A stretch of 17,226 nt of DNA. Source: Nitrospinota bacterium (GTDB lineage: Bacteria; JAUXIQ01). Each line of letters opens with the position of its first letter. Position 1 is the first letter of the stretch. The notes below the pieces were generated by a model that saw nothing but the letters and a program-made list of their open reading frames with translations, was not told the origin of the DNA and did not search any database. Where the stretch lies: assembly GCA_030620925.1 (NCBI GenBank), contig JAUXIQ010000007.1, positions 1 to 17,226 on the forward strand, given 5' to 3'. Positions 6,405 to 13,902 of this stretch are shown here, piece after piece. The translations under genes and the position numbers were made by a program.

Positions 6405-8027
6405 TTAATACTGTTTTTTGATCTCGTACCCTGCTTCCTCGCGGTCCCAGGTATCCGGGGTCACACCTTCTTCCTTGAGCTTAAACTTGCGCACGCGCTG
6501 GGTGCCGGTTTTCTCCAGCTCTTCCACGAACCTTATATAGCGCGGCACCATAAAATATGACATGTTTTCGGCGCAGTAATCTATAATTTTTTCGGGGTTT
6601 ATCTTTTGGTCCGGCTGGGGCACCACGGCTACCATCACCTCGTCTTCGGCGAGCTCTGAGGGGACGCCGAATGCCGCGGACTCCAACACCTGGGGGTGTT
6701 TGTTCACCACCTTTTCTATTTCGTAGGAGGAGATGTTTTCGCCGCGCCTGCGCATGCAGTCGTTTTTCCTGTCCACGAAATAGAAGAAGCCTTCTTCATC
6801 GTAATACGCCAGGTCGCCGGTGTGCAGCCAACCCCCTTTGGTCTTCTCCACGGTGGCTTCCGGATTCTTATAGTATTCGTAAAATCTGAGGTTGGGGTCG
6901 GCGGGCTTGCCCACGAGCTCTCCGACCTGGTTCGACCCCAGGGGGTTGTCGTTATCATCGAATACCTTCATATCCCAAATGAGCGTGGGACTGCCCATGG
7001 CCCCCACGCGGCCGTCAAGGTGGTTGAGCAGAAGGCCCCCTTCAGTTTGAGCGTAGAGTTCAAAGATTTTTACACCGAAGCGCTGCTCAAAATCCTTCCA
7101 GAAATTCTTGGGGGCGGCGGCACTAATGACTATTTCCACCGGGTTATCGGCGTCGTTTTCCTTTTTCGGCTGGTTGCACAGGATGGGTATCATGGCTCCC
7201 AGGGTCATCGTCCAGCGAGTGTTGTGGGTTTTCGTATCCTCCCAGTAGCGGCTGGCGCTGAACCTCTCGGCGATGGCCACTCGTCCGCTGGCGCATACCG
7301 GCATCCAGAAACAGGCCTGGGCGCTGATGTGAAAGAGAGGCAGGGAGGTATAGAAAGCTGCCCCCTCCTCTACTCCCAGCACGGGATTCAGGAGCATGGA
7401 GCCGAGCGCGCGGGAATGCTGATAGTGGACTCCCTTGGGCAAGCCCGTGGTGCCTGAGGTATACATGATGGATTCGTAATCGTCGGGGGTGATGTCTACC
7501 TGCGGGTTGCCCGTTTCGCCCTGCAACAAGGTCTGGTAGGTGATGGAGTCTTCGGGGAAGCTGAAATCTTCTCCCGCCCCGGTAGGTTCTATTATGAGCC
7601 GTTTGATGTTCTTCAGGTCTTTTGCTATCTCGAGGTATGAATCGAGGTAGCGGTGGCTGATTATCATGGTTTCTGCGTCGGAATGATTTACAATGTAGGA
7701 AAAGCCTTCCCCTTTGAGAGCGGTGTTCAGGGGTACGTTCACCGCCCCCATTTTGCAAAGGCCCATCCAGGTATAAATTGACGCGGGGCTGTTGGGGAGC
7801 ATTACGCAGACCTTGTCGTCTTTATTAATACCCAGGGCGGCTAAACTGTGAGCGACCTGATTGGCTCTTTCGTTGACTTCACGGTAGGATATATTTTGAT
7901 CCTGATAGGTGATGAGAATCTTTTCGTCGTTCTCTGCCGCCCTGTCCTCAAAAACGCGCTTGAATGTCAATCCCTCCGGATTTATCTTTTCTATGGCTTC
8001 CATAAGGAGTTTATCTCTATCCTGCAT
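6405..8027 (-). CDS. AMP-dependent acyl-CoA ligase, crotonobetaine/carnitine-CoA ligase (CaiC)-like
   Basis: This complete 540-residue adenylate-forming ligase activates a carboxylate as acyl-AMP and transfers it to CoA. The P-loop A3 motif YTSGTTGLPKG is at 189-199, A5 YAQTEGG at 325-331, A7 HTGDLAYY at 402-409, and the A8 hinge DRKNDCMRRRGENIS at 419-433. At the A10 position the usual G-K pair is replaced: the sequence is TGTQRVRKFKLK (507-518), with Arg511 where the adenylation lysine is expected and Lys514 three residues on. The overall pattern resembles CaiC-like ligases rather than long-chain FadD. GGGAG at 8036-8040 followed by AAAGAAT gives a reasonable ribosome binding site for the ATG at 8027. 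The MFS and PncC genes follow on the same strand. The substrate is unknown; a short, functionalised or aromatic acid is possible. Confidence 0.92.
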   Translation of the reverse strand: MQDRDKLLMEAIEKINPEGLTFKRVFEDRAAENDEKILITYQDQNISYREVNERANQVAHSLAALGINKDDKVCVMLPNSPASIYTWMGLCKMGAVNVPLNTALKGEGFSYIVNHSDAETMIISHRYLDSYLEIAKDLKNIKRLIIEPTGAGEDFSFPEDSITYQTLLQGETGNPQVDITPDDYESIMYTSGTTGLPKGVHYQHSRALGSMLLNPVLGVEEGAAFYTSLPLFHISAQACFWMPVCASGRVAIAERFSASRYWEDTKTHNTRWTMTLGAMIPILCNQPKKENDADNPVEIVISAAAPKNFWKDFEQRFGVKIFELYAQTEGGLLLNHLDGRVGAMGSPTLIWDMKVFDDNDNPLGSNQVGELVGKPADPNLRFYEYYKNPEATVEKTKGGWLHTGDLAYYDEEGFFYFVDRKNDCMRRRGENISSYEIEKVVNKHPQVLESAAFGVPSELAEDEVMVAVVPQPDQKINPEKIIDYCAENMSYFMVPRYIRFVEELEKTGTQRVRKFKLKEEGVTPDTWDREEAGYEIKKQY

Positions 8028-8082
8028 ATTCTTTCTCCCACTGCATGAGATGTAAATATGGCTTCGACTCTTTTGGGCAGAT

Positions 8083-8109
8083 ATTATATGAAAAATGGAG
8101 TATAAACAA
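8083..8109 (-). promoter_or_regulatory. Candidate sigma-70 promoter for the CaiC-like ligase gene
   Basis: On the minus strand a perfect TATAAT (8083-8088) lies about 55 nt upstream of the ligase ATG, with TTGTTT at 8104-8109. The 15-nt spacer is shorter than optimal, so only the -10 is convincing. Confidence 0.3.
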
Positions 8110-8236
8110 GGATAAATAGGACGGGGACATGAATATTATGCTCGACCTCAACGGCCGCAGATTATAAAATTGATTTAGTCTATTTCGAGTTGTTTATCTT
8201 ATGCGGCTGTGGTATTAGAGGTTGTGGCTGTGTATA

Positions 8237-8875
8237 ATGAATAATCACGATTTATGGGCGTCTAATGATATGGCGGCGTCTGTCGATGCAGAAGATAAAG
8301 AATTAATCCTCAGGTGCAAGAAGGGAGATATCGAAGCCTTCCGGGGGTTATTTGAAAAATATCAGGGCCGCAACTACGCCGTGGCTTACGGCATAATAAG
8401 AAACCGGGAAGACGCCCTGGAAGTTTCGCAGGAAGCGTTTATAAAGGCGTACAGGTCCATAAAGAGTTTCCGCGGGAGGTCCAGTTTCGGCACGTGGTTG
8501 TTTAGAATAACCACCAACAAGGCCATAGATTTCCTGAGGAGAAACAAGAAGCATAAAAACCTGGAAATTAAAGACTTGAACAGTATCGCATCTAATGAAA
8601 TCACAGAACATAAATTACTCGACCACAGGAGGGACCCTGGGGAGACGCTGGCCGACAAAGAGCTGGGAAAAGAGATAGAACGGGCTCTGGACAAACTCCC
8701 CCCAAAGCAGCGGGCGGTAATAATACTCAGGGAAGTGGAAGGACTCTCCTACGAAGAGATCAGCAAGACTTTGGGATGCCCCAGGGGGACTGTGATGTCC
8801 CGATTGCATGGAGCGCGCATTAAGCTCCGGGAATTGCTTCAAGGGCATCTCGAAGAGGGAGATGAAGTGCTATGA
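8237..8875 (+). CDS. ECF-type RNA polymerase sigma factor (RpoE-like)
   Basis: This 212-residue sigma-70 family group 4 sigma factor directs RNA polymerase to a dedicated promoter set. The sigma-2 domain is at about 36-103, with DALEVSQEAFIKAYRSIKSF (59-78) as region 2.2 and GTWLFRITTNKAIDFLRR as regions 2.3-2.4. A polar linker follows. The sigma-4 domain is at about 148-200, with LPPKQRAVIILREVEGLSYE and the HTH recognition segment CPRGTVMSRLHGARIKL. The overall pattern is close to E. coli RpoE. The start is uncertain: no Shine-Dalgarno site precedes the ATG at 8237, a TTG at 8222 or the ATG at 8270. A perfect TATAAT at 8233-8238 overlaps the chosen ATG; if it is a real -10, translation would begin at 8270. 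The stop overlaps the anti-sigma ATG by 4 nt, so the two are translationally coupled. Confidence 0.92.
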   Translation: MNNHDLWASNDMAASVDAEDKELILRCKKGDIEAFRGLFEKYQGRNYAVAYGIIRNREDALEVSQEAFIKAYRSIKSFRGRSSFGTWLFRITTNKAIDFLRRNKKHKNLEIKDLNSIASNEITEHKLLDHRRDPGETLADKELGKEIERALDKLPPKQRAVIILREVEGLSYEEISKTLGCPRGTVMSRLHGARIKLRELLQGHLEEGDEVL

Positions 8876-9375
8876 ACTGCAAGAGAACGCAACGGTTTTT
8901 AGACCGCTACCTGGACGGCGAGCTGGCACGTGATGCGTCTCTCAGCGTGGAAGAGCACGTGAACGGTTGCCCCGATTGCGGCGAGTATCTGAAGAGCGCT
9001 CGAAGCACAGGCCGCATCATAAGGGAAGCCGCCCAGGCGAACCACACCGACTTGATTTTATCCGATCGGGCCTGGGACAGTTTTAAGGAGAGCGTGAATC
9101 AGAAAGAACGGCTCTTCAACGCCGGCACTCTGATAAACTGCTGGCGATGGCTGGCTTTTTACCCCAGGCCGATATGGGCCTCCGCAATCGCCGCCACAGC
9201 CCTGTTGGTGGTTTTCACCACTGCCGGCATGGTCAGCTACCAGGGCTCAAAAAACATTCATCCCGTGGTAGAGTACGTGGATAGCCCTTCATCGCAGGTG
9301 ATGGTCCTAATGCCGGAACAGAGCCCGGTAACCGTGATCTGGGTTTTTGAAAAAAGTGATGCCCAGGAAGGTTGA
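8872..9375 (+). CDS. Membrane-anchored anti-sigma factor with zinc-binding (zf-HC2/ZAS) domain
   Basis: This 167-residue partner of the upstream ECF sigma factor is expected to hold it inactive at the inner membrane. The N-terminal anti-sigma domain carries C3 and the H29-x3-C33-x2-C36 zinc motif (EEHVNGCPDC). A single transmembrane helix spans about 101-123 (IWASAIAATALLVVFTTAGM). The short extracytoplasmic tail ends SPVTVIWVFEKSD, and its V-I-W-V-F-E segment resembles tails of other zf-HC2 anti-sigma factors, from memory. The ATG overlaps the sigma stop (ATGA), and AGGGAGA lies about 10 nt upstream inside the sigma gene. Release could be by regulated proteolysis or by a redox/zinc change. 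The sequence does not decide between these. Confidence 0.9.
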   Translation: MNCKRTQRFLDRYLDGELARDASLSVEEHVNGCPDCGEYLKSARSTGRIIREAAQANHTDLILSDRAWDSFKESVNQKERLFNAGTLINCWRWLAFYPRPIWASAIAATALLVVFTTAGMVSYQGSKNIHPVVEYVDSPSSQVMVLMPEQSPVTVIWVFEKSDAQEG

Positions 9376-9382
9376 TTATAGC

Positions 9383-9829
9383 TTGAGAAAAAAAACCATC
9401 TCGCTGATTGTTGTATTGGTTGCTCTGATGTTTGCTGCGGTTGGAGTCGCTTCCGGGGTAGAGCGAGTGAACGTGGAGGTTGAGGTTATCTACGCCTCCA
9501 ACCAGCCTCATCCAACAGAGCCGAGCCTCTCCCGCCTTAAGATTCAATTGCAGTCCTTCAATTTCACTTCTTATACCCTCCTTGAGAAAAAAAGGATGGT
9601 GCTTTCCCGCGGTAACGAGGGAAAGTTGAGTATCCCCGGAAAGAAATATTTGAAAATTGAGCTGGAGGAAGTTATTAAAGGTCAAGTCAAGCTCAAGGTC
9701 GTAGTTTTAGACCGCCGCCGGGTTCTCTTGACCACGATGTTCAGGATTTCCCCGGGCCAAACCGTTCTCGTGGGCGGGCCCAGGTATGAGAGCGGCACCC
9801 TCATCATTGCCATAAAAGCCGACTTCTAA
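9383..9829 (+). CDS. Exported small protein of unrecognised family, third gene of the sigma operon
   Basis: This protein of about 148 residues has a clear signal peptide: basic RKK, a hydrophobic core ISLIVVLVALMFAAVGV, and a likely cleavage near VASG. The mature part is predicted to be beta-rich, with conserved-looking blocks LQSFNFTSYTLLEKKRM, LSIPGKKYLKIEL and SPGQTVLVGGPRYESGTLIIAI. I cannot name the domain; the final G-G-P...G-x-L-I-I-A-I signature suggests a defined family. The start is ambiguous. The TTG at 9383, 7 nt after the anti-sigma stop and 11 nt past AGGAAGG, gives the most normal signal peptide. The ATG at 9359 or TTG at 9347 would overlap the anti-sigma gene and lengthen the N-region. 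Position and export suggest a periplasmic or outer-surface role linked to the sigma response. Confidence 0.75.
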   Translation: MRKKTISLIVVLVALMFAAVGVASGVERVNVEVEVIYASNQPHPTEPSLSRLKIQLQSFNFTSYTLLEKKRMVLSRGNEGKLSIPGKKYLKIELEEVIKGQVKLKVVVLDRRRVLLTTMFRISPGQTVLVGGPRYESGTLIIAIKADF

Positions 9830-9928
9830 AATCCCTCTGCAAGTTAGAATAAACGAGCTACACCTGCGTCTATATGAGTAGAGAGGGAAAGCTCGCAGCA
9901 TTGCATTTGATGTGAAGGAGAAGAAAAA

Positions 9929-10312
9929 ATGGCGAAGTTGCTTTTAATCCCCGTTCTGGCACTGGGGTTGGGTTTAGCGTTTGCCGTAGAAGCCAAAGCC
10001 TGGACTTTCAGCTTCCAGTACTCCGTTGAGCCGGGGTATCTATTCGTGGATGAACATGGCCTCCGGCACCAAGGAGGTTACTCCGGTTTTACCTACTCTT
10101 ACCACGACTATGGCCGTTACCCCCCCTACTACAAGCCGTACTACCGCAACAGGCCATACGGGTATCGTTACTACAGGGACTATGGCCCCCGCTTCCAGTA
10201 CAGGTATTACAACGGGTGGAAGAATTGGTCGAAGCACGGGCACGAGCGCCGGCATCATAGAGGCGGAGGAGACCACTTTCCTTCGCATAGGCCCCGCCAT
10301 CGGTACAGGTAG
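9929..10312 (+). CDS. Exported Tyr/Arg/His-rich low-complexity protein
   Basis: This 127-residue protein has a good ribosome binding site (AAGGAG, 8 nt before ATG) and a typical signal peptide (KLLLIPVLALGLGLAFA, likely cut after VEAKA). The mature part starts with a short ordered-looking segment, WTFSFQYSVEPGYLFVD. It then becomes dominated by Tyr, Arg, Pro, Gly and His: repeated YYKPYYRNRPYGYRYYRDYG-like units at about 67-95, then a His/Arg tail ending HRPRHRYR. It is highly basic. No domain is recognised. It lies 99 nt after the preceding exported-protein gene and may be part of, or a target of, the sigma-factor unit. Possible roles such as surface adhesion, cell-wall or metal binding, or tyrosine cross-linking are conjecture. 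Overlapping frames on both strands are artefacts of its repetitive codons. Confidence 0.75.
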   Translation: MAKLLLIPVLALGLGLAFAVEAKAWTFSFQYSVEPGYLFVDEHGLRHQGGYSGFTYSYHDYGRYPPYYKPYYRNRPYGYRYYRDYGPRFQYRYYNGWKNWSKHGHERRHHRGGGDHFPSHRPRHRYR

Positions 10313-10360
10313 GGAGTCCACCGAACGGCTCCGGTAGAGAGAGGAAAAGGGCTGGCCATT

Positions 10361-11572
10361 TCAGGTCAACAGCCTGGTCTTGTAGCCCTGTTTCTTTAAC
10401 AGTTTCAGGATGCGCTTGAGATGTTCTGAACCCCTGGTCTCAAGATCGATCTCTACCTTGGCCTTCTCCAGGGAAACTTCTTTGCCCATCCTGTCGTGAT
10501 AAATCTGCAGAATGTTGCCTCGCTCTCCCGCCAGCAGCGATAGGAGCTTTGCCAGCGAGCCTGGTACGTCGTCTATCTCCACGACCATCCTCATCAGCCG
10601 TCCGTCTCTCAAGAGACCTTTTTCGATTATGCGTTCTACTATATTTACATCTATGTTTCCACCGCTTATGAGAGCGCACACCCTGCGCCCTTTAACCGAA
10701 ACCTTATTATGCAGCAATGAAGCGAGAGAGACAGCGCCTGCTCCTTCCGCCATCACCTTCTCGCTTTCCATGAGGAAAAGGATGGTGGAGGCGATCTCCT
10801 TCTCGTCGACGGTTACCACCTCATCCACGTATCTTTGTATCAAGGGAAACGTCTGGCTCCCCGGCGCCTGTACCGCTATGCCGTCCGCCAGAGTATGCGT
10901 CCAGGGGATTTCCACCGGTTCCCCTTTTTTAAGCGAGAGGGCCGCGGCGGCGGCGTTGGCCGCCTGCACACCGATAATTTTTATCTCAGGCGCTGACTCC
11001 TTTATGGCGGCGGCTATTCCGGCTATCAGTCCGCCACCGCCGATGGGCACCAGCACCGTCTCCGGGGTGTCCGGCTCAGAGAGCAATTCCAGGCCTATGG
11101 TTCCTTGACCGGCCATCACCGCAGGGTCGTCGAAGGCGTGCACGAAGGTGAGCCGCCGATCCTCAGAGATTTCCAGTGCGTGAGCCTTAGCTTCGTCGAA
11201 ACTGGTCCCGAACAATACCACCTCCGCTCCCAGGGCGCGTGTGGCGTTGTATTTGGTAATGGAGCATTGTTCGGGCATCACTACCAGGCATCGAGTACCG
11301 AAAGTGGCAGCGGCCATGGCCAGCCCCTGGGCGTGGTTTCCCGCCGAAGCGGTTATCACACCCTTTTCCATCTGCTTCCTGGTTAAGCATGAAATCTTAT
11401 TGTAGGCGCCGCGAATTTTGAAAGAACCGGTTTTCTGAAGGTTCTCCAGCTTCAGATAAACCTCCAGGCCGGTGGTCCGGGAGGAGAGGTCTGAATATAC
11501 GATGGGTGTAGGCCTGATTACCCCCCGCAGCCTGCGTTGAGCGCTTCTTATGTCTTTTAAGGATAGGGTCAT
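10361..11572 (-). CDS. ilvA: Threonine ammonia-lyase with C-terminal ACT domain
   Basis: This 403-residue PLP enzyme of fold type II converts L-threonine to 2-oxobutanoate and ammonia, either for isoleucine synthesis or for threonine breakdown. The Schiff-base lysine is K52 in TGSFKIRGA (48-56), the substrate/cofactor block SAGNHAQG is at 76-83, and the phosphate-binding glycine loop GGGGLIAG is at 178-185. SGGNID (303-308) and EGAGA (276-280) are typical. A single ACT domain at about 325-403 (RMVVEIDDVPGSLAKLL) matches the short, roughly 400-residue single-ACT form rather than the roughly 510-residue E. coli IlvA with two. Serine may also be a substrate. The ATG at 11572 has only a weak AGGG upstream. 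It is divergent from the CCA-adding enzyme gene, and no isoleucine pathway genes adjoin it. Confidence 0.93.
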   Translation of the reverse strand: MTLSLKDIRSAQRRLRGVIRPTPIVYSDLSSRTTGLEVYLKLENLQKTGSFKIRGAYNKISCLTRKQMEKGVITASAGNHAQGLAMAAATFGTRCLVVMPEQCSITKYNATRALGAEVVLFGTSFDEAKAHALEISEDRRLTFVHAFDDPAVMAGQGTIGLELLSEPDTPETVLVPIGGGGLIAGIAAAIKESAPEIKIIGVQAANAAAAALSLKKGEPVEIPWTHTLADGIAVQAPGSQTFPLIQRYVDEVVTVDEKEIASTILFLMESEKVMAEGAGAVSLASLLHNKVSVKGRRVCALISGGNIDVNIVERIIEKGLLRDGRLMRMVVEIDDVPGSLAKLLSLLAGERGNILQIYHDRMGKEVSLEKAKVEIDLETRGSEHLKRILKLLKKQGYKTRLLT

Positions 11573-11630
11573 GGTATTACCCTGAGGGGAAAAGTGAGAC
11601 CATGTTTCTGCTCTATCGCTGTATCAGGCG

Positions 11631-11641
11631 ATTATATTATA
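11631..11641 (-). promoter_or_regulatory. Overlapping -10 elements upstream of the threonine ammonia-lyase gene
   Basis: On the minus strand the sequence reads TATAATATAAT, two overlapping perfect -10 hexamers about 60-70 nt upstream of the ATG. No good -35 is seen at either spacing, so this is a low-confidence promoter call. Confidence 0.3.
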
Positions 11642-11737
11642 CATTCACATAACGTATTGATAGTATTATTAATGATAGAGCCCGTTCGCTGACGGATAGT
11701 GAACTTGTTAACCCGACTCGCGATGAGTTTTACAGCC

Positions 11738-13069
11738 ATGAATGAGCTCAGGCGGAAAGCGGAGAGAGTTCTGAAAACCCTGGTGGACGAGGGGTTCGAA
11801 GCCTATTTCAGTGGCGGCTGCGTCAGAGATATGGTGATGAACCTTGAACCCCAGGACTACGATATAGCCACGAATGCCACCCCACAGGAGGTTGCACGTA
11901 TTTTCCCGCGCTCGCACAACGTTGGCGCACAGTTCGGAGTAGTGGTAGTGGTTGAAGAGGATGAGCGGTTCGAAGTCGCCACCTTCAGGTCCGACCATGG
12001 TTACGCAGACGGCCGCCACCCGGACAGTGTGGTTTATACTGAAGCCCGCGAGGACGTGAAGCGGCGCGACTTTACCATCAACGGCATGCTCTATCAGCCC
12101 TTGACGGGCGAACTCCTCGACCTGGTGGGCGGTAGAGAGGACATAGATGCCAGGATGGTGCGCACAATAGGCGAGCCCGAAAAACGCTTCAGCGAGGACA
12201 AGCTGAGGATGATGCGCGCAGTAAGGTTCGCCGTGCAGCTGGACTTTTCTGTTGATGAGGCCACTTTCCAGGCCATCGGGAAACTCGCACCGGAAATCCT
12301 CCAGGTGAGCTGGGAGCGGATAAGGGACGAGTTGCTCAAAATATTAACTGGTTCGCAGGCCGCCCGGGGGATGATCCTGCTGGATGAGACGGGCCTTTTA
12401 GAGTCCATCCTGCCCGAGATAACCGCCCTCAAAGGCGTCCAGCAGCCGCCGGAGTTCCATCCCGAGGGAGACGTATGGAACCACGTGATGAAGATGCTCG
12501 AAAACATGCATAACCCTTCGTCGGTGCTTGCCCTGTCGGTTCTGTTGCATGACGCGGGAAAACCTGAAACATACTCCGAAGAGGATCGTATCCGTTTTGA
12601 CAATCATACAAAGGTGGGTGAACGGATAGCGGAAGAAGTCTGTCGACGACTCCGGCTCTCTCGCCAGGAGACGGAGACCGTGAAGTCTCTTGTGGCGCAG
12701 CACCTCCGCTTCATGCACGTCAGAGATATGAGGCAGGGGAAACTGAAGAGGTTCTTGCTTGGGCCGCTCTTCAACGAACACCTGGAGCTGCACCGGCTGG
12801 ACTGCATCGGAAGCCATGAGGATCTTAGCATTTATCAGTTTTGCCTGGACAAGCTGAAAGAGTACGAAAGGGAGGTGCCACCGCAAAAACCACTCATCAA
12901 CGGAGATGACCTCATAGCCCTGGGTTTTACCCCGTCACCACTGTTCAAGGAAATTCTTGCCGAGGCGGAAGACGCTCAACTGGAGGGGACGATTACTTCC
13001 GCGGAAGAGGCGCGAGAATTGGTGCTGAAAAAATTCGGCCATCTGTTGCCCAGGGGGAAAAGTTCCTGA
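11738..13069 (+). CDS. cca: CCA-adding enzyme / poly(A) polymerase-type tRNA nucleotidyltransferase with HD domain
   Basis: This class II nucleotidyltransferase of about 443 residues adds or repairs the 3' CCA of tRNAs; some paralogues are poly(A) polymerases. Numbered from the ATG at 11738, the catalytic head contains GGCVRD (26-31), the metal-binding DYD (40-42) and RRDFTINGM (109-117). The neck/RNA-binding region includes EDKLRMMRAVRFA (153-165). A C-terminal HD phosphohydrolase domain carries LLHDAGKP, with H271 and D272, and flanking histidines. The start is uncertain: ATG 11738, ATG 11723 and GTG 11699 are all in frame and none has a clear Shine-Dalgarno site. 11738 gives the N-terminal length usual for the family. 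CCA addition is favoured because the HD domain is typical of bacterial CCA enzymes, but a PcnB role cannot be excluded. Confidence 0.88.
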   Translation: MNELRRKAERVLKTLVDEGFEAYFSGGCVRDMVMNLEPQDYDIATNATPQEVARIFPRSHNVGAQFGVVVVVEEDERFEVATFRSDHGYADGRHPDSVVYTEAREDVKRRDFTINGMLYQPLTGELLDLVGGREDIDARMVRTIGEPEKRFSEDKLRMMRAVRFAVQLDFSVDEATFQAIGKLAPEILQVSWERIRDELLKILTGSQAARGMILLDETGLLESILPEITALKGVQQPPEFHPEGDVWNHVMKMLENMHNPSSVLALSVLLHDAGKPETYSEEDRIRFDNHTKVGERIAEEVCRRLRLSRQETETVKSLVAQHLRFMHVRDMRQGKLKRFLLGPLFNEHLELHRLDCIGSHEDLSIYQFCLDKLKEYEREVPPQKPLINGDDLIALGFTPSPLFKEILAEAEDAQLEGTITSAEEARELVLKKFGHLLPRGKSS

Positions 13070-13195
13070 TCCTTCATCTATCGCGGTTTTAGATGCGTTT
13101 CCTTTATTCGTTCCCAGGTAAATTTTCGCCCTGTGTGGTAAAAGGTTGTTTCGTGTTGTTATGATAAGATTCAACAATCATTAAGGGAAGGGGAA

Positions 13196-13825
13196 ATGGA
13201 AATAAAAAAAGCCATAGAAGAGAGGAGGACAATTCGTAAATTCAAGCACGACGAGCCTGTCCCCGATGAAAGCCTTCTCGAACTGATGGAAGCAGCGAGG
13301 CTGGCCCCTTCGGGGGGGAACTTGCAGCCCTGGCGCTTCATTATCGTGAGGGATCAAGAGACCAAACGGAAGATAGCAGAGGTATCCGGCGACCAGCCCT
13401 TCATTATAGAAGCACCGGTGCTTATCGTATGCTGTGGAGACCTGCGCGCACTGAGGGATCGGCCCAAGGCCATGAGAGAACTGGTGAACGCAGGTGCCCT
13501 GGAGCGTGTGCCCCAGTCTATTCTGGATGAGATTATTGCTTCTACCGAGCAGATGTACGGCACCGACCTGCACACCCGAGGCGCAATCAGTAACTGTTAT
13601 ATAGCCATCGCTTTTATGGTCCTTCAAGCCATGGAGCTGGGGCTGGGAACCGCCTGGATCGGTTACTTCGATCAGGATAAGCTGAAGGCTCTACTGGAGA
13701 TTCCTCCCGATGACGTGATGGTGGCATCGCTTCTGGCAGTTGGGTATCAGAACGAGCATCCCAGGCAGCGGCCGCGAAAGAAGCTGGAAGAAATTATGTT
13801 CATGGAAAGGTGGGGAGGGAAGTAG
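13196..13825 (+). CDS. Nitroreductase-family FMN oxidoreductase
   Basis: This 209-residue protein of the nitroreductase fold is an FMN-dependent NAD(P)H oxidoreductase. The N-terminal FMN-phosphate motif RRTIRKF is at 10-16 and APSGGNLQPWRF at 37-48. The hydrophobic LGLGTAWIGYF block is at 148-158 and a basic C-terminal GYQNEHPRQRPRKKLEE at 183-199. Such proteins reduce nitroaromatics, quinones or enones, and some serve in anaerobic electron transfer. The physiological substrate here is not known. The start at 13196 is well supported by AAGGGAAGGGG just upstream. It is convergent with the DnaC-like gene; the 77-nt gap between them contains no clear terminator. Confidence 0.92.
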   Translation: MEIKKAIEERRTIRKFKHDEPVPDESLLELMEAARLAPSGGNLQPWRFIIVRDQETKRKIAEVSGDQPFIIEAPVLIVCCGDLRALRDRPKAMRELVNAGALERVPQSILDEIIASTEQMYGTDLHTRGAISNCYIAIAFMVLQAMELGLGTAWIGYFDQDKLKALLEIPPDDVMVASLLAVGYQNEHPRQRPRKKLEEIMFMERWGGK

Positions 13826-13902
13826 GTATTCCGGGAGCAGTATGGCTTGAAGTGATTTGAAAAAGGGTAGGGGACTTTCCAAAAGGCTCAGGAGGAAGCG
13901 GT

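Noticed and set aside
6696-7457. 253-codon open frame on the plus strand inside the CaiC-like ligase
   Set aside because: It lies wholly antisense to conserved ligase motifs, including the P-loop and A7. It is a codon-bias shadow.
9840-9928. Possible ECF -10-like GCGTCTA upstream of the Tyr-rich gene
   Set aside because: No GGAAC- or TGAAC-like -35 element lies at about 16-17 nt, so an ECF promoter is not supported.
10026-10337. Thr-rich plus-strand frame and Val-rich minus-strand frame over the Tyr-rich gene
   Set aside because: They arise from repetitive TAC/CGT-type codons. Only the 9929 frame has a ribosome binding site and signal peptide.
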